A stretch of DNA of 29,758 bases from CAZFJG01 sp964410915 (GCA_964410915.1 CAYPIU010000020.1:1-29758), one strand, 5' to 3'; positions 16,633-24,216 are shown, numbered from the stretch's first letter. Notes: generated by a model from the sequence alone, not told the origin. Numbers and translations are program-made.

Positions 16633-16662
16633 AGTGGCGGAATATTTTTCTATTCTGCCACT
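16633..16662 (+). terminator. Hairpin in the typA-DUF554 gap
   Basis: AGTGGCGGAATA (16633-16644) pairs with TATTCTGCCACT (16651-16662), with one G-U pair and a loop of TTTTTC. TTCAATAA follows, which is a weak U-tract. Probably the typA terminator, about 140 bases after its stop. Confidence 0.55.
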
Positions 16663-16707
16663 TTCAATAACTCCGATCCAAACACTTTTACAGAGGTTAT
16701 TTAAAAT

Positions 16708-17418
16708 ATGGAACATATTTCTTCTTATATACCTGTCTTTGGAAGTCTCGTAAACGGGCTTGCTGCATTTACAGGAGCCCTTCTGGGACTTTTAATACAT
16801 TCCAGATTGCCTGAAAGAGTGACCGCAATCAGCTTTCAGGCTCTTGGGCTTTTCACATTTATAGCAGGAACATCAATGGCCCTTTCGAGTAATAACATGC
16901 TCATAATGGTTTTCAGCATAGTTGCTGGTTCCATAACAGGCGAACTTGCCGGAATAGACCAGAAGATAAACAGTATCTCCAGGCACCACCCCACCAGTGG
17001 AAATGAAAATGGAAGTACTTCCTTCCATGAAGCATGCGTTATCGCTTCCCTTCTCTACTGCGGGGGATCTATGGGTATACTTGGTGCTATTGAAGAAGGA
17101 CTGGGTGGATTTCCCAATCTCCTTATGGCAAAATCAATGCTCGATGGAATAGCTTCAATTGCCCTTGCCTCATCCCTTGGACCCGGCGTTGTACTGGCTG
17201 CAGGAATTATGTTCCTTTTTCAGGGAAGCATAACACTCTTTGCCGATTCTATTCAGGATCTTCTCACTCAACCAATAATTGATGAAATAAGTGGAGTGGG
17301 AGGACTTATGCTTATAGGGATAGCTTTAAGCCTCCTTGAGATAAAACGTATTCGAATAATGAACATGTTACCTTCACTTATAATAGCTTTCATATTAGGT
17401 GCAATTTTCCTGAACTGA
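16708..17418 (+). CDS. DUF554-family membrane protein
   Basis: A 236-aa integral membrane protein with about six to seven hydrophobic segments. It is typical of the DUF554 (YdfK/YqgA) family: the N-terminal GSLVNGLAAFTGALLGLLI, the central YCGGSMGILGAIEEGL, and the conserved SMLDGIASIALAS. The C-terminal half ends in GVGGLMLIGIALSLLEIKRI, which is the common family ending. Biochemical function is not known for the family. Start: ATG with AGAGGTT about ten bases upstream. It stands downstream of typA but after a terminator-like hairpin, so it is probably a separate unit. Confidence 0.88.
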   Translation: MEHISSYIPVFGSLVNGLAAFTGALLGLLIHSRLPERVTAISFQALGLFTFIAGTSMALSSNNMLIMVFSIVAGSITGELAGIDQKINSISRHHPTSGNENGSTSFHEACVIASLLYCGGSMGILGAIEEGLGGFPNLLMAKSMLDGIASIALASSLGPGVVLAAGIMFLFQGSITLFADSIQDLLTQPIIDEISGVGGLMLIGIALSLLEIKRIRIMNMLPSLIIAFILGAIFLN

Positions 17419-17846
17419 GAATTTCAGTTTTATATCTTCAGTATCCTCTGTTATATGTCTCCCGCCTGAAGCAGTTGAATATGCATATCTTCCGGCAGCG
17501 CCCGGCTTTATTATTTGGACTGGCCTTCGTCTAATAATTCCAATACTGAAATATACCTTATCCATTCATTCTTTCTGTAAAAGAAACCTGGATACAAACC
17601 CAGATCAGACCCTGCTAAAACAAGAAAGTCTGATCTTTTTGATACATACAGATTTACCCTGTTCAAATAATCTTTCATAAACCAGGATCTTAATACTATT
17701 CAATGGTTTTTAAATAATTAAACTATGTTTTATTTATTGACCTGTAGCCGTTAACAATTAAAATTAAACCTGTTAAGTTATTGATATGAAATTATCTGAA
17801 GTTTCAGATCAGATCTATGATCAAAACTCAAAAAGGTGGGAGTTTC
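17419..17846. other. Intergenic region (428 bp) between DUF554 and M20 genes
   Basis: No convincing ORF. It holds a strong terminator at 17602-17640, about 180 bases after the DUF554 stop, so either a long 3' UTR or a small unannotated transcript lies between. It also holds a small palindrome (ATCTGAA-GT-TTCAGAT, 17794-17809) near the M20 start. A TTGACC near 17737 lacks a good -10 partner. No known riboswitch was recognised. Confidence 0.5.
17602..17640 (+). terminator. Rho-independent terminator
   Basis: AGATCAGAC (17602-17610) pairs exactly with GTCTGATCT (17628-17636) around a 17-base loop, followed by four more T's to 17640. Confidence 0.75.
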
Positions 17847-18686
17847 ATGACAGACAGGAGCGCCGGAATAATTGTTAATATCGAAAAACTGAGGGCACTG
17901 CTCGAAGAATTGATCAGGATCCCTTCCATTAATCCAGATCTTGACAGTTCTTCCCCGGGAGAGCAGAAACTGAGCATTTATCTCGCAGAATATTTAGATA
18001 AGGCTGGATTTGAAGTTACGGTCCAGGAGGCTTCACAAACTCGGAAAAATGTAATAGCAAGACTTAAAGGCCTGGGTACTGGTAAGACGCTTATGCTGAA
18101 CGGCCATATGGACACTGTTGATGTTGAGGGAATGAACTCTGACCCATTTAATCCCAGGTTCAGTAACGGCAAGATCTATGGAAGAGGAAGCCTGGACATG
18201 AAAAGCGGCGTCGCCGCTATGATAATTGCTGCGGAATCCATTAAAGAGGCAGGGATTGAACTTGATGGTGATCTACTGCTTGCATGTGTAGTGGACGAAG
18301 AATACAAGAGTATAGGAACTGAAGCTTTAGTAAAAGAATATTCTGCAGATGGTGCAATAGTATGCGAACCTACTGATATGGGAATAGGTATTGCCCACAA
18401 AGGTTTCGCCTGGGAAAGAATACTTGTTAAGGGAAAAGCAGCTCACGGCAGTAAACCCGATGAAGGGATCGATGCAATAATGAAAGCAGCAAAGCTGCTT
18501 GCTGCCATACATGAAATGGAAGAGAAAAAACTTANNNNNNNNNNNNNNNNNNNNNNNNNNNNNNNNNNNNNNNNNNNNNNNNNNNNNNNNNNNNNNNNNN
18601 NNNNNNNNNNNNNNNNNNNNNNNNNNNNNNNNNNAGATTCTGCGAGAATACTTGCCGAGACAGCAATAGCATTCTGCAGCAACTGA
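17847..18686 (+). CDS. M20 (ArgE/DapE-type) metallopeptidase, interrupted by assembly gap
   Basis: The visible N-terminal part (about 230 aa) is a clear M20 peptidase. It has LIRIPSINPDLD, the metal motif LNGHMDTVD, GRGSLDMKSGVAAMI, the catalytic VVDEEYKSIGTEALV, and CEPTDMGIGIAHKGF. The lid domain starts at KGKAAHGSKPDEGIDA. A 100-N block (18535-18634) then replaces the middle, and only 17 residues of the C-terminus are visible (DSARILAETAIAFCSN and the stop). Typical length is around 400 aa, so the true missing stretch is probably several hundred bases. In-frame reading across the N's is accidental. I prefer the ATG at 17847 (AAGGTGGGAG upstream) to the ATG at 17817. Acetylornithine deacetylase, succinyl-DAP desuccinylase or a related amino-acid deacylase cannot be separated. 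Confidence 0.85.
   Translation: MTDRSAGIIVNIEKLRALLEELIRIPSINPDLDSSSPGEQKLSIYLAEYLDKAGFEVTVQEASQTRKNVIARLKGLGTGKTLMLNGHMDTVDVEGMNSDPFNPRFSNGKIYGRGSLDMKSGVAAMIIAAESIKEAGIELDGDLLLACVVDEEYKSIGTEALVKEYSADGAIVCEPTDMGIGIAHKGFAWERILVKGKAAHGSKPDEGIDAIMKAAKLLAAIHEMEEKKLXXXXXXXXXXXXXXXXXXXXXXXXXXXXXXXXXXDSARILAETAIAFCSN
18535..18634. other. 100-N assembly gap
   Basis: Exactly 100 N's, the usual placeholder for a gap of unknown size, inside the M20 peptidase gene. Confidence 0.99.
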
Positions 18687-18744
18687 ACATTGTATTTTCT
18701 GAATTATAGTTGAACACAGGCGGGAATATTATTAAGAAATGGCT

Positions 18745-18795
18745 AAAAAAAGACGGGATATAATGATCGTTGAAGATCTATTCCGTCTTTTTTTT
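18745..18795. terminator. Strong Rho-independent terminator (bidirectional)
   Basis: GACGGGATA (18752-18760) pairs with TATTCCGTC (18779-18787), with one G-U pair. Seven A's precede the stem and eight T's (18788-18795) follow. It separates the convergent M20 and DUF89 genes. Confidence 0.88.
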
Positions 18796-18841
18796 AGAGG
18801 CCTTTTTTCTTCCTGTCATCTGTCTTAGCTTATCGGAGCAA

Positions 18842-19795
18842 TTATTCTGAACAGGAATGAGCTATGAATCTCCTGACATTTTCTGAATAAGGGTTGCTCT
18901 CATTATCATCTTTCAGAAGGGAACTTCTTCCCTGTTGAAAGACCAGGGTATTTAAAGGAACATCAAGTTTTTCAGAAAAGTTATCGCACTTTACTATAAA
19001 AAGGAAAAAGTTCCTGGGATCTTCAAACTCCGCTCCTTCGAAATTCCCCACCCCTTTTGAAAGGATGAGCGGGCTTTTACTGTAAAATTCCCGAAATCCT
19101 TCTTTTGCCTCAAAATTTATATATCCCGGAGTATGGCTGCCTGAAGATACCACATTACAAAGCTTGTCAAGACCAACTTCAACTGCATCATCCATAGTTG
19201 CATCATTAAGCACCGGGATTTCCCTGAAAGCACATGTGATCTCAATATCCGGAAAGACTTTTTTCAACTGCCGGATCAGGATCTTGTCGATAACTATCTC
19301 TCCGCAATTATCAGACATTATTAAAAGACTCCGATGCCTGTCAAGCATATTAAGAAATGTTCTGTAAACAGACATATCAAGACGCATGGTCTCAATATAC
19401 TCATGAAGAACTTTAACTATCTTTTCCGGACAGACTTCCCTGAAAGCACCAAAGTCTATGAGATTCGCAGCCCCGGCTGCCACAAGAGCTGACTCAAGAG
19501 GATCATCCATTGTATCTATCATTTCCTGAGTTGCCTCTTCGATCGTAAGCATAAGTCTATTGAATTCATGTTTTATATCCTTGAAAGGGTCATTGATACC
19601 TGTCATTTCCCTGAGCAGAGAACAACCAATTCCAGTCAATCTTGGAGCACATGAGGATGTTTTTATCTCAGGGGTGATCCTTGAGATGAACTCTCCAAGG
19701 AACAGTATCTTTTCTTCTTCTGAAGACATGGACTTTCCGGCAATATGAAGCAGGTTGCCCATAACACAATTAACACATGCAGAATATAGTTCCAT
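18842..19795 (-). CDS. DUF89 (damage-control phosphatase) family protein
   Basis: A 317-aa DUF89 protein. Members are metal-dependent phosphatases proposed to remove damaged phosphometabolites. Motifs: the N-terminal Cys pair SACVNC (Cys7, Cys10) typical of the stand-alone prokaryotic subgroup, the metal site SDNCGEIVIDKILI near 160-174, NDATMDDAVEVGL near 200-212, and the KGVGNFEG glycine motif near 254. These fit the prokaryotic AF1104-like group. Start: ATG at 19795. A strong promoter (19850-19877) and a Fur-box-like sequence (19818-19836) sit in the short leader, so expression probably responds to iron or another divalent metal. The native substrate is unknown. Confidence 0.88.
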   Translation of the reverse strand: MELYSACVNCVMGNLLHIAGKSMSSEEEKILFLGEFISRITPEIKTSSCAPRLTGIGCSLLREMTGINDPFKDIKHEFNRLMLTIEEATQEMIDTMDDPLESALVAAGAANLIDFGAFREVCPEKIVKVLHEYIETMRLDMSVYRTFLNMLDRHRSLLIMSDNCGEIVIDKILIRQLKKVFPDIEITCAFREIPVLNDATMDDAVEVGLDKLCNVVSSGSHTPGYINFEAKEGFREFYSKSPLILSKGVGNFEGAEFEDPRNFFLFIVKCDNFSEKLDVPLNTLVFQQGRSSLLKDDNESNPYSENVRRFIAHSCSE

Positions 19796-19817
19796 ATTGG
19801 ATAAACCATCTTTCTTT

Positions 19818-19836
19818 GAGAATTGTTATCATTATT
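19818..19836. promoter_or_regulatory. Fur-box-like operator in the DUF89 leader
   Basis: The minus-strand 19-mer AATAATGATAACAATTCTC matches the classic Fur consensus GATAATGATAATCATTATC at 15 of 19 positions by my count. It begins about six bases after the expected transcription start of the DUF89 promoter, a normal place for a repressor site. Confidence 0.5.
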
Positions 19837-19849
19837 AGTTCAAAAAAGT

Positions 19850-19877
19850 ATCATACTGACAGCTGGGGAAAAGTCAA
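19850..19877 (-). promoter_or_regulatory. Predicted strong sigma-70 promoter for the DUF89 gene
   Basis: Minus strand: TTGACT (19877-19872), 16-base spacer, TATGAT (19855-19850). Both boxes are near consensus. Confidence 0.6.
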
Positions 19878-19906
19878 GCGGTCACGCATAAAATAACCTT
19901 TGATTT

Positions 19907-20830
19907 TTACATGAAATCGATAAGAATCGATTCTCTATCTTTTCGTATTTTCTCTATTTCTTCTTCTGTCCATTCAAAGATCCCACTGCCTGTCTTAGTT
20001 CCATAATTTCCGCTCTTTACTGGTTCTTCAAGGATTTTAGACACTTCTGAAGAATTACATAGATCTTTCAGGAGATAGGATGCGATCTTTTCAAAAACAT
20101 CAAGCCCCCCCATATCTGCACTTCTTAAAGGACCTGTACAGGCAAGCCTTCGACCCAGACCGTGTGTAACTGCTGCATCCACATCTTCTGCTGAAACGAC
20201 GCCCTTTTCCACAAGATCCATAGCCTCCCTCAAAAGTGCGAATTGAAGCCTGTTGAAGACAAAACCCGGAACGTACCTGTCCAATGGGACAGGCCTCAGC
20301 CCACACCCTTCAAGAAGTTGCCCGGTAAGATCCATGGTCTCCTTTGAAGTTAACGGACATGGGACAAGCTCCACAAATGGCATAAGGTGTGCGGGATTAC
20401 TGAAATGTGCAACCAGGAATCGTTCCCTCCTTTGCATTTTAAGGGAGATCCGGGCAGGATCCATACCTGAGGTAGTACTGCTTAGTATAGATGTATCCTG
20501 CACCATACTTTCTATAGAAGCAAAAAGGTCCTGCTTGAGTTCCAGATCTTCTGATACTGCCTCACTGACAAAAGAAACACCATCCAGAGCTTTTTTAATA
20601 GAGGTACAACTACTTATCCTCTCCCGAACATCACGTATCTTTCGTGAATCCATAAAACCGGCTTTTTCAAGATTTCCGCAAAATACATCGATAGAAGTCA
20701 ATCCTCTTTTTACACTTTCTTCGGACCTGCCATAAATGGTAACTTTCATGCCACCAAGAGCAAGAGCTAACGTAATTGAGCTTCCCATGGTTCCGGTTCC
20801 TATACAGCATGCCTTTCTAATATTATCCAT
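19907..20830 (-). CDS. 3-hydroxyacyl-CoA dehydrogenase family oxidoreductase
   Basis: A 307-aa dehydrogenase. The N-terminal Rossmann fold is CIGTGTMGSS (Gly11, Gly13, Gly16), followed by the catalytic region SEAVSEDLELKQ, SSTTSGM and HFSNPAHLMPFVELVP with the active-site His. The helical C-terminal domain includes VPGFVFNRLQFALLREA. It resembles 3-hydroxybutyryl-CoA dehydrogenase and the crystallin-lambda/L-gulonate branch. Strand beta2 ends IYGRSEES; the acidic residue usual for NAD(H) is replaced by Gly34-Arg35, which suggests NADP(H). Reading can extend upstream, but ATG at 20830 is chosen because GGGAGGT lies ten bases before it and the fold starts there. It is divergent from the methyltransferase and 111 bases upstream of DUF89 on the same strand. 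Confidence 0.85.
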   Translation of the reverse strand: MDNIRKACCIGTGTMGSSITLALALGGMKVTIYGRSEESVKRGLTSIDVFCGNLEKAGFMDSRKIRDVRERISSCTSIKKALDGVSFVSEAVSEDLELKQDLFASIESMVQDTSILSSTTSGMDPARISLKMQRRERFLVAHFSNPAHLMPFVELVPCPLTSKETMDLTGQLLEGCGLRPVPLDRYVPGFVFNRLQFALLREAMDLVEKGVVSAEDVDAAVTHGLGRRLACTGPLRSADMGGLDVFEKIASYLLKDLCNSSEVSKILEEPVKSGNYGTKTGSGIFEWTEEEIEKIRKDRESILIDFM

Positions 20831-21001
20831 TTCAAAGCAAACCTCCCTGGAAATTAGCGATACTCTGATGCACATATTAATATTACACCACCTCTCTATC
20901 TCTTGAAATGCTGATCGCATTATCTCATTTGATGTTTTATATGACCCTCCTGAAGAGTAGAATGATACCGGAATGATCAAATAATGCGGAGATGATGAAT
21001 A

Positions 21002-21631
21002 ATGTTTAACCAGAGCCCCTTCGATGAACATTCTGATCTGTACGAGAAATGGTTTCATAATAATGAAGCTGTTTATTTATCAGAACTGGAAGCAATAAGA
21101 GCTCTTCTTCCCTCATCCGGGAATGGCCTTGAAATTGGAGTTGGAAGTGGTCGTTTCTCCACACCTTTCGGAATAAAAGTGGGTGTAGAACCTTCAGAAA
21201 GAATGGCCAATATTGCAATGGGTAGAGGAATAACAGTTATCAGGGGATTTGCTGAAGATCTTCCATTTTTTAATGAAAGCTTCGACTTTGCACTTATGGT
21301 CACTACCATATGTTTCGTAGAAGATCTGGGAAAGTCTTTCAGTGAAGCTAACAGGATCCTGAGATCAGGCGGCTCTCTGCTGACTGGTTTTGTTGATCGT
21401 GAAAGCCCATTAGGACAGATCTATCTGGAAAACAGGAATAAAAGTACCTTTTACAGATCAGCAACATTTTACAGTACATTCGAGGTCCTGACAGAATTGC
21501 AAAAGGCAGGGTTTATGAATTTTGATTACACTCAGACCATTTTTAATCCATTGAAAGAGATCAATGAAACTGAACCTGTCAGCACAGGCTATGGGGAAGG
21601 ATCTTTTGTGGTCATAAGAGCAGTTAAATAG
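21002..21631 (+). CDS. SAM-dependent methyltransferase (class I)
   Basis: A 209-aa class-I methyltransferase of the Methyltransf_11 type. It has SAM motif I GLEIGVGSGRFSTPFG near 40-55, motif II with the acidic residue in VGVEPSERM, the AEDLPFFNESFDFALMV motif, and a later ANRILRSGGSLL strand. The acceptor is unknown; small-molecule, quinone and metalloid methylation are all possible for this fold. Start: ATG at 21002 with GGAGATGAT upstream. It is divergent from the hydroxyacyl-CoA dehydrogenase gene; no functional link is evident. Confidence 0.85.
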   Translation: MFNQSPFDEHSDLYEKWFHNNEAVYLSELEAIRALLPSSGNGLEIGVGSGRFSTPFGIKVGVEPSERMANIAMGRGITVIRGFAEDLPFFNESFDFALMVTTICFVEDLGKSFSEANRILRSGGSLLTGFVDRESPLGQIYLENRNKSTFYRSATFYSTFEVLTELQKAGFMNFDYTQTIFNPLKEINETEPVSTGYGEGSFVVIRAVK

Positions 21632-21775
21632 ACATATTCTTTCATTTAAAGTTACACTTTATAAAACAACCCTGGAGTAACCCGGAACCTGACGTTGAAT
21701 ATGATCTTTGACATAAAAAGGTTTCCACTGCAGCTTTATGGAATAAACTCTATTCAATATATCTGCCCCCAGTAT

Positions 21776-22531
21776 CTAATTATTCAGAAATTTACGGAAT
21801 TTATCTATAAGGACCGGCATCTCCTCTGCCCTGTTCCTGCGGAATTTGCATTCACAGACCTTTCGATGTTTCTCGAAACTTTCAGCGATCAATTCAAGCA
21901 TATGATCACACATCTGATCATCAGTCATTCTGAAGAAACGTTCTTCAAGTGCAATTTCATCTTTTGCTATACCAAAATCTATTATCCCCACAGGAAGCAT
22001 ATCAAAAATACTGTGAAGGGAATTGTAGATCCGCCTGTGGTCGATCTCGTCCCACAGGGACTGGACTATTGACCTTGCCCGGCTTGACGTCAGATCATGA
22101 TATTCGGGGATCAGTCCATCAAATACATCCTTCTCAAAGGACTCTCTTACGGATTTTGCCCTGGATATGAAATTCCGGGCTTCCCGCTTAAGAAGTTCAG
22201 ACACTTTTGTATCTTTGCCCCCGGATCCAAGAGCTTCTGATATTTCACTTCTGAAGGTATTTTCAACACAACGGGCAAGTTCGTAGGTACTGTCAGGATT
22301 TTTGTAAAGGATCCCCCTGATCCTCAGCTCTTCTAAAAGGCCCTTGATGTCAGGAAAATCGCTTCCCCCCGCTTCATTGAAATTTAAGAGTCCCGTCGCA
22401 CTGAGACGCTCCTCCGCAAGTTGAGGGGAAAGAGGATGTTCCATACAGAAAAGAAATATAAGCTTCGGCAGGATCTCGGTGAATTCAGAAACTGTTTCTT
22501 CCCCTTTTGTAGAAGATTTTCCCATGGCCAT
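21776..22531 (-). CDS. Hypothetical protein with possible N-terminal winged helix
   Basis: A 251-aa, mostly helical, soluble protein that I do not recognise. Residues about 18-85 (LPKLIFLFCMEHPLSPQ through LRIRGILYKNPDSTYELA) have the length and pattern of a winged helix. The C-terminal part is rich in charged helices and ends in a Cys- and Arg-containing segment CECKFRRNR. No membrane segment or signal peptide. Start: ATG at 22531 with AAGGGGGAC seven bases upstream, which supports a real gene. It stands alone between the convergent methyltransferase and the divergent small ORF. A regulator role is only a guess. Confidence 0.7.
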   Translation of the reverse strand: MAMGKSSTKGEETVSEFTEILPKLIFLFCMEHPLSPQLAEERLSATGLLNFNEAGGSDFPDIKGLLEELRIRGILYKNPDSTYELARCVENTFRSEISEALGSGGKDTKVSELLKREARNFISRAKSVRESFEKDVFDGLIPEYHDLTSSRARSIVQSLWDEIDHRRIYNSLHSIFDMLPVGIIDFGIAKDEIALEERFFRMTDDQMCDHMLELIAESFEKHRKVCECKFRRNRAEEMPVLIDKFRKFLNN

Positions 22532-22752
22532 AAGAATTGTCCCCCTTGAACATATAATTTCAATATAATTTAATTTTACACCTCTATCAGGCTAAAATGA
22601 ATACCTGAAATCAGAATAATTACAAGATTAATAAAATATATTCGATCACAGGGGTTAGTTTTGACACACATTGCCCTCTGGCCGGGGTTTCTAAAATTCA
22701 ACAAAAGTGCTTTTAAACAAAACTTTTACCAGTTAATCAAAAGGAGACTATC

Positions 22753-22950
22753 ATGATAAAACTTTTAGTTTATATTGTAACCATGAATAAAGAGAAACAT
22801 TTATATAAATTTTTTGCATTAGATTCCTGGAATACTGACAGAACTGAAGAAATTACATATGGATATGGAACCGGGGTTATTTTCCACAACTTTGAATCTA
22901 TAGGAAATCAGATAGGCAAAACATCTCAAAATGATAAGTCTGTAAAGTAA
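22753..22950 (+). CDS. Small hypothetical protein (65 aa)
   Basis: The ORF begins MIKLLVYIVTMNKEKHLYKFFALD and has a good AAGGAG (22741-22746) six bases before the ATG. Composition is AT-rich, unlike most neighbours. No TM segment or motif is recognised. It is followed within 20 bases by a 77-bp inverted-repeat element, so it may be an orphan or a remnant of a mobile element. It could also be a chance ORF. Confidence 0.4.
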   Translation: MIKLLVYIVTMNKEKHLYKFFALDSWNTDRTEEITYGYGTGVIFHNFESIGNQIGKTSQNDKSVK

Positions 22951-22970
22951 CAAAAAATACAAATACGAGG

Positions 22971-23047
22971 ATAGAAAGTGTCAGCAAACCTACTGCACGA
23001 TCCTCACTATCAGGTCTTTAGCGAAACTTGAGGGTTACACTTTCTAT
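22971..23047. repeat. 77-bp element with 11-bp perfect terminal inverted repeats
   Basis: ATAGAAAGTGT (22971-22981) is exactly repeated inverted as ACACTTTCTAT (23037-23047), enclosing 55 bases. It ends two bases before the stop codon of the antiporter gene. It has no T-run typical of a terminator and no obvious target duplication. A MITE/IS remnant or a structured 3' UTR are the two options. Confidence 0.45.
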
Positions 23048-23048
23048 A

Positions 23049-23981
23049 TCAATGGACAAGATGAATAAGATAACCTATGTAACCGATGAAAAGAAAAGCT
23101 CCTTCTCCGCGGGTAAGATATCTGCCGTATGAAGAGAAAAATATTACTGCGGCAGAGATCATCAGCATGAAAATAATGTCCAGGCTTATAGTAGAGGGTT
23201 TATAGCTAAGATCTCCAATAATTGAACACACTCCCGGTACAACAAGCACGTTAAAGATATTTGAACCGATGATATTCCCCAGACACATATCACCCTGCCT
23301 TCTTGCTGCTGCAACCAGACTTGTAACAAGTTCCGGGAGACTTGTACCCAGGGCAACAAAAGTCAATCCTAAAATATGTTCCGCCACACCAAGTGATACA
23401 GCTACTCCTATTGCTGAATTGACCAGGAGATCAGCACCCGCTGGAAGAAGAGCCATCCCCATGATGATCCCAGCCACAGCAGGCATAAAAGTTCTTATCC
23501 TTTTGTCTTCAGCGCTTTCAGTTTTCTCAGCCGGGATGCTCTTACTCTTGAAAAGGTAACCCATGTACAAGAAAAACATTACCAGAAGTACTATACCCTC
23601 CGCAGAGTGCACATAGCCCCTGAGCATAAGGAATCCCGCAAATATGGAGGATGATGCAAGAAACATAAAATCCTTCCAGTTCTTTTTAAAACCCGTAGCA
23701 AAAGGTCTTATCATAGCTGTTAAAGCAAGGATAAGCCCTATATTAGCAATATTTGACCCCAGCACATTTCCAACGACAATCCCCGGAGATCCTTTCAGAA
23801 TAGCTGTAATTGAGGCAACCAATTCCGGAGCTGAAGTTCCGAAAGCTACTATGGTCAATCCTATTAGAAGGTCTGGCAGACCAAGTCTTCTGCCAAGGGA
23901 AGATGCAAAATTAACAAGCATTTCCCCTCCGACATAAAGCAATATCACACCAAGAATACCCTTCAAAATTAAAAATAACAT
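23049..23981 (-). CDS. CaCA-family cation antiporter (YrbG-like), Mn2+-riboswitch controlled
   Basis: A 310-aa integral membrane protein of the Ca2+/cation antiporter family with about ten TM segments. Both alpha-repeats are present: GLTIVAFGTSAPELVAS followed by GNVLGSNIANIGL, and GLTFVALGTSLPELVTS followed by GNIIGSNIFNVLVV. These carry the Glu and Ser/Asn ion-binding residues. Family members exchange Ca2+ (or other cations) for Na+ or H+. I choose the ATG at 23981 because GGAGGA lies six bases upstream; the longer in-frame GTG at 24008 starts inside the terminator tail. The leader is a full yybP-ykoY aptamer with a terminator, so Mn2+ should induce the gene. That points to Mn2+ export as the physiological role, an inference from the riboswitch. 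Confidence 0.92.
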   Translation of the reverse strand: MLFLILKGILGVILLYVGGEMLVNFASSLGRRLGLPDLLIGLTIVAFGTSAPELVASITAILKGSPGIVVGNVLGSNIANIGLILALTAMIRPFATGFKKNWKDFMFLASSSIFAGFLMLRGYVHSAEGIVLLVMFFLYMGYLFKSKSIPAEKTESAEDKRIRTFMPAVAGIIMGMALLPAGADLLVNSAIGVAVSLGVAEHILGLTFVALGTSLPELVTSLVAAARRQGDMCLGNIIGSNIFNVLVVPGVCSIIGDLSYKPSTISLDIIFMLMISAAVIFFSSYGRYLTRGEGAFLFIGYIGYLIHLVH

Positions 23982-24006
23982 AAATTGTCCTCCGCTGTTT
24001 ATCCAC

Positions 24007-24046
24007 AAAAAAGACCTTCAGTATGGTATACCATACTGAAGGTCTT
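24007..24046 (-). terminator. Riboswitch expression-platform terminator (36-nt perfect palindrome)
   Basis: Bases 24011-24046 are a perfect 36-nt palindrome (AAGACCTTCAGTATGGTA and its complement). On the minus strand it is followed by TTTT (24010-24007). It lies just before the GGAGGA of the antiporter gene. Its 5' arm includes CCTTCAG (24042-24036), the same bases that form the 3' side of the riboswitch P1 helix. Confidence 0.9.
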
Positions 24047-24132
24047 GCTAATCGGCTTTATGCCAACGACAGAGCCAGGTAAAAAATACCAGGATGTTGA
24101 CCCTGTCCATCGAAGCTACTCCCCTTCAGGAG
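24036..24132 (-). ncRNA. yybP-ykoY (manganese) riboswitch aptamer
   Basis: Minus-strand RNA. P1 is CUGAAGG (24129-24123) with CCUUCAG (24042-24036). The hallmark GGGGAGUAGC follows (24124-24115). Then comes a GACAG/CUGUC helix containing GUCAACAUCC and a GGUA-UUUUU-UACC hairpin. Next is UUGGC-AUAAA-GCCGA, and finally the second hallmark GCAAGACC (24048-24041). This order and these conserved boxes are those of the yybP-ykoY class, which senses Mn2+ and turns genes on. Alternative pairing with the terminator palindrome gives a clear ON-switch: ligand stabilises P1 and prevents the terminator. Confidence 0.92.
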
Positions 24133-24148
24133 CTATCTATTCACAAGG

Positions 24149-24176
24149 ATTTTATAATAAAATCAGGAAAAGTCAA
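24149..24176 (-). promoter_or_regulatory. Promoter of the riboswitch-controlled antiporter gene
   Basis: Minus strand: TTGACT (24176-24171), 16-base spacer, TAAAAT (24154-24149). The expected start at about 24142 lies just upstream of the aptamer. Confidence 0.6.
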
Positions 24177-24216
24177 TGATCCATAAAAAACCCTTTTTTT
24201 GAAAAAATCCATACGC

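Noticed and set aside
18443..18717. ORFs read through the N block on either strand
   Set aside because: Artefacts of translating unknown bases; only the known M20 parts are informative.
21695..22072. 125-codon plus-strand ORF
   Set aside because: Mostly antisense to the minus-strand gene at 21776-22531, which has a good ribosome-binding site. This ORF lacks one and has a biased, low-complexity translation.
22661..22697. TTGACA (22661) with TAAAAT (22692) as a promoter for the small ORF
   Set aside because: Spacing of 25 bases is far too long. A sigma-54-type reading (TTGACAC..TTGC) lacks the GG and has the wrong spacing.
24009..24179. Plus-strand ORF overlapping the riboswitch (24009-24179 region)
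   Set aside because: The bases are fully explained by the minus-strand aptamer and terminator.
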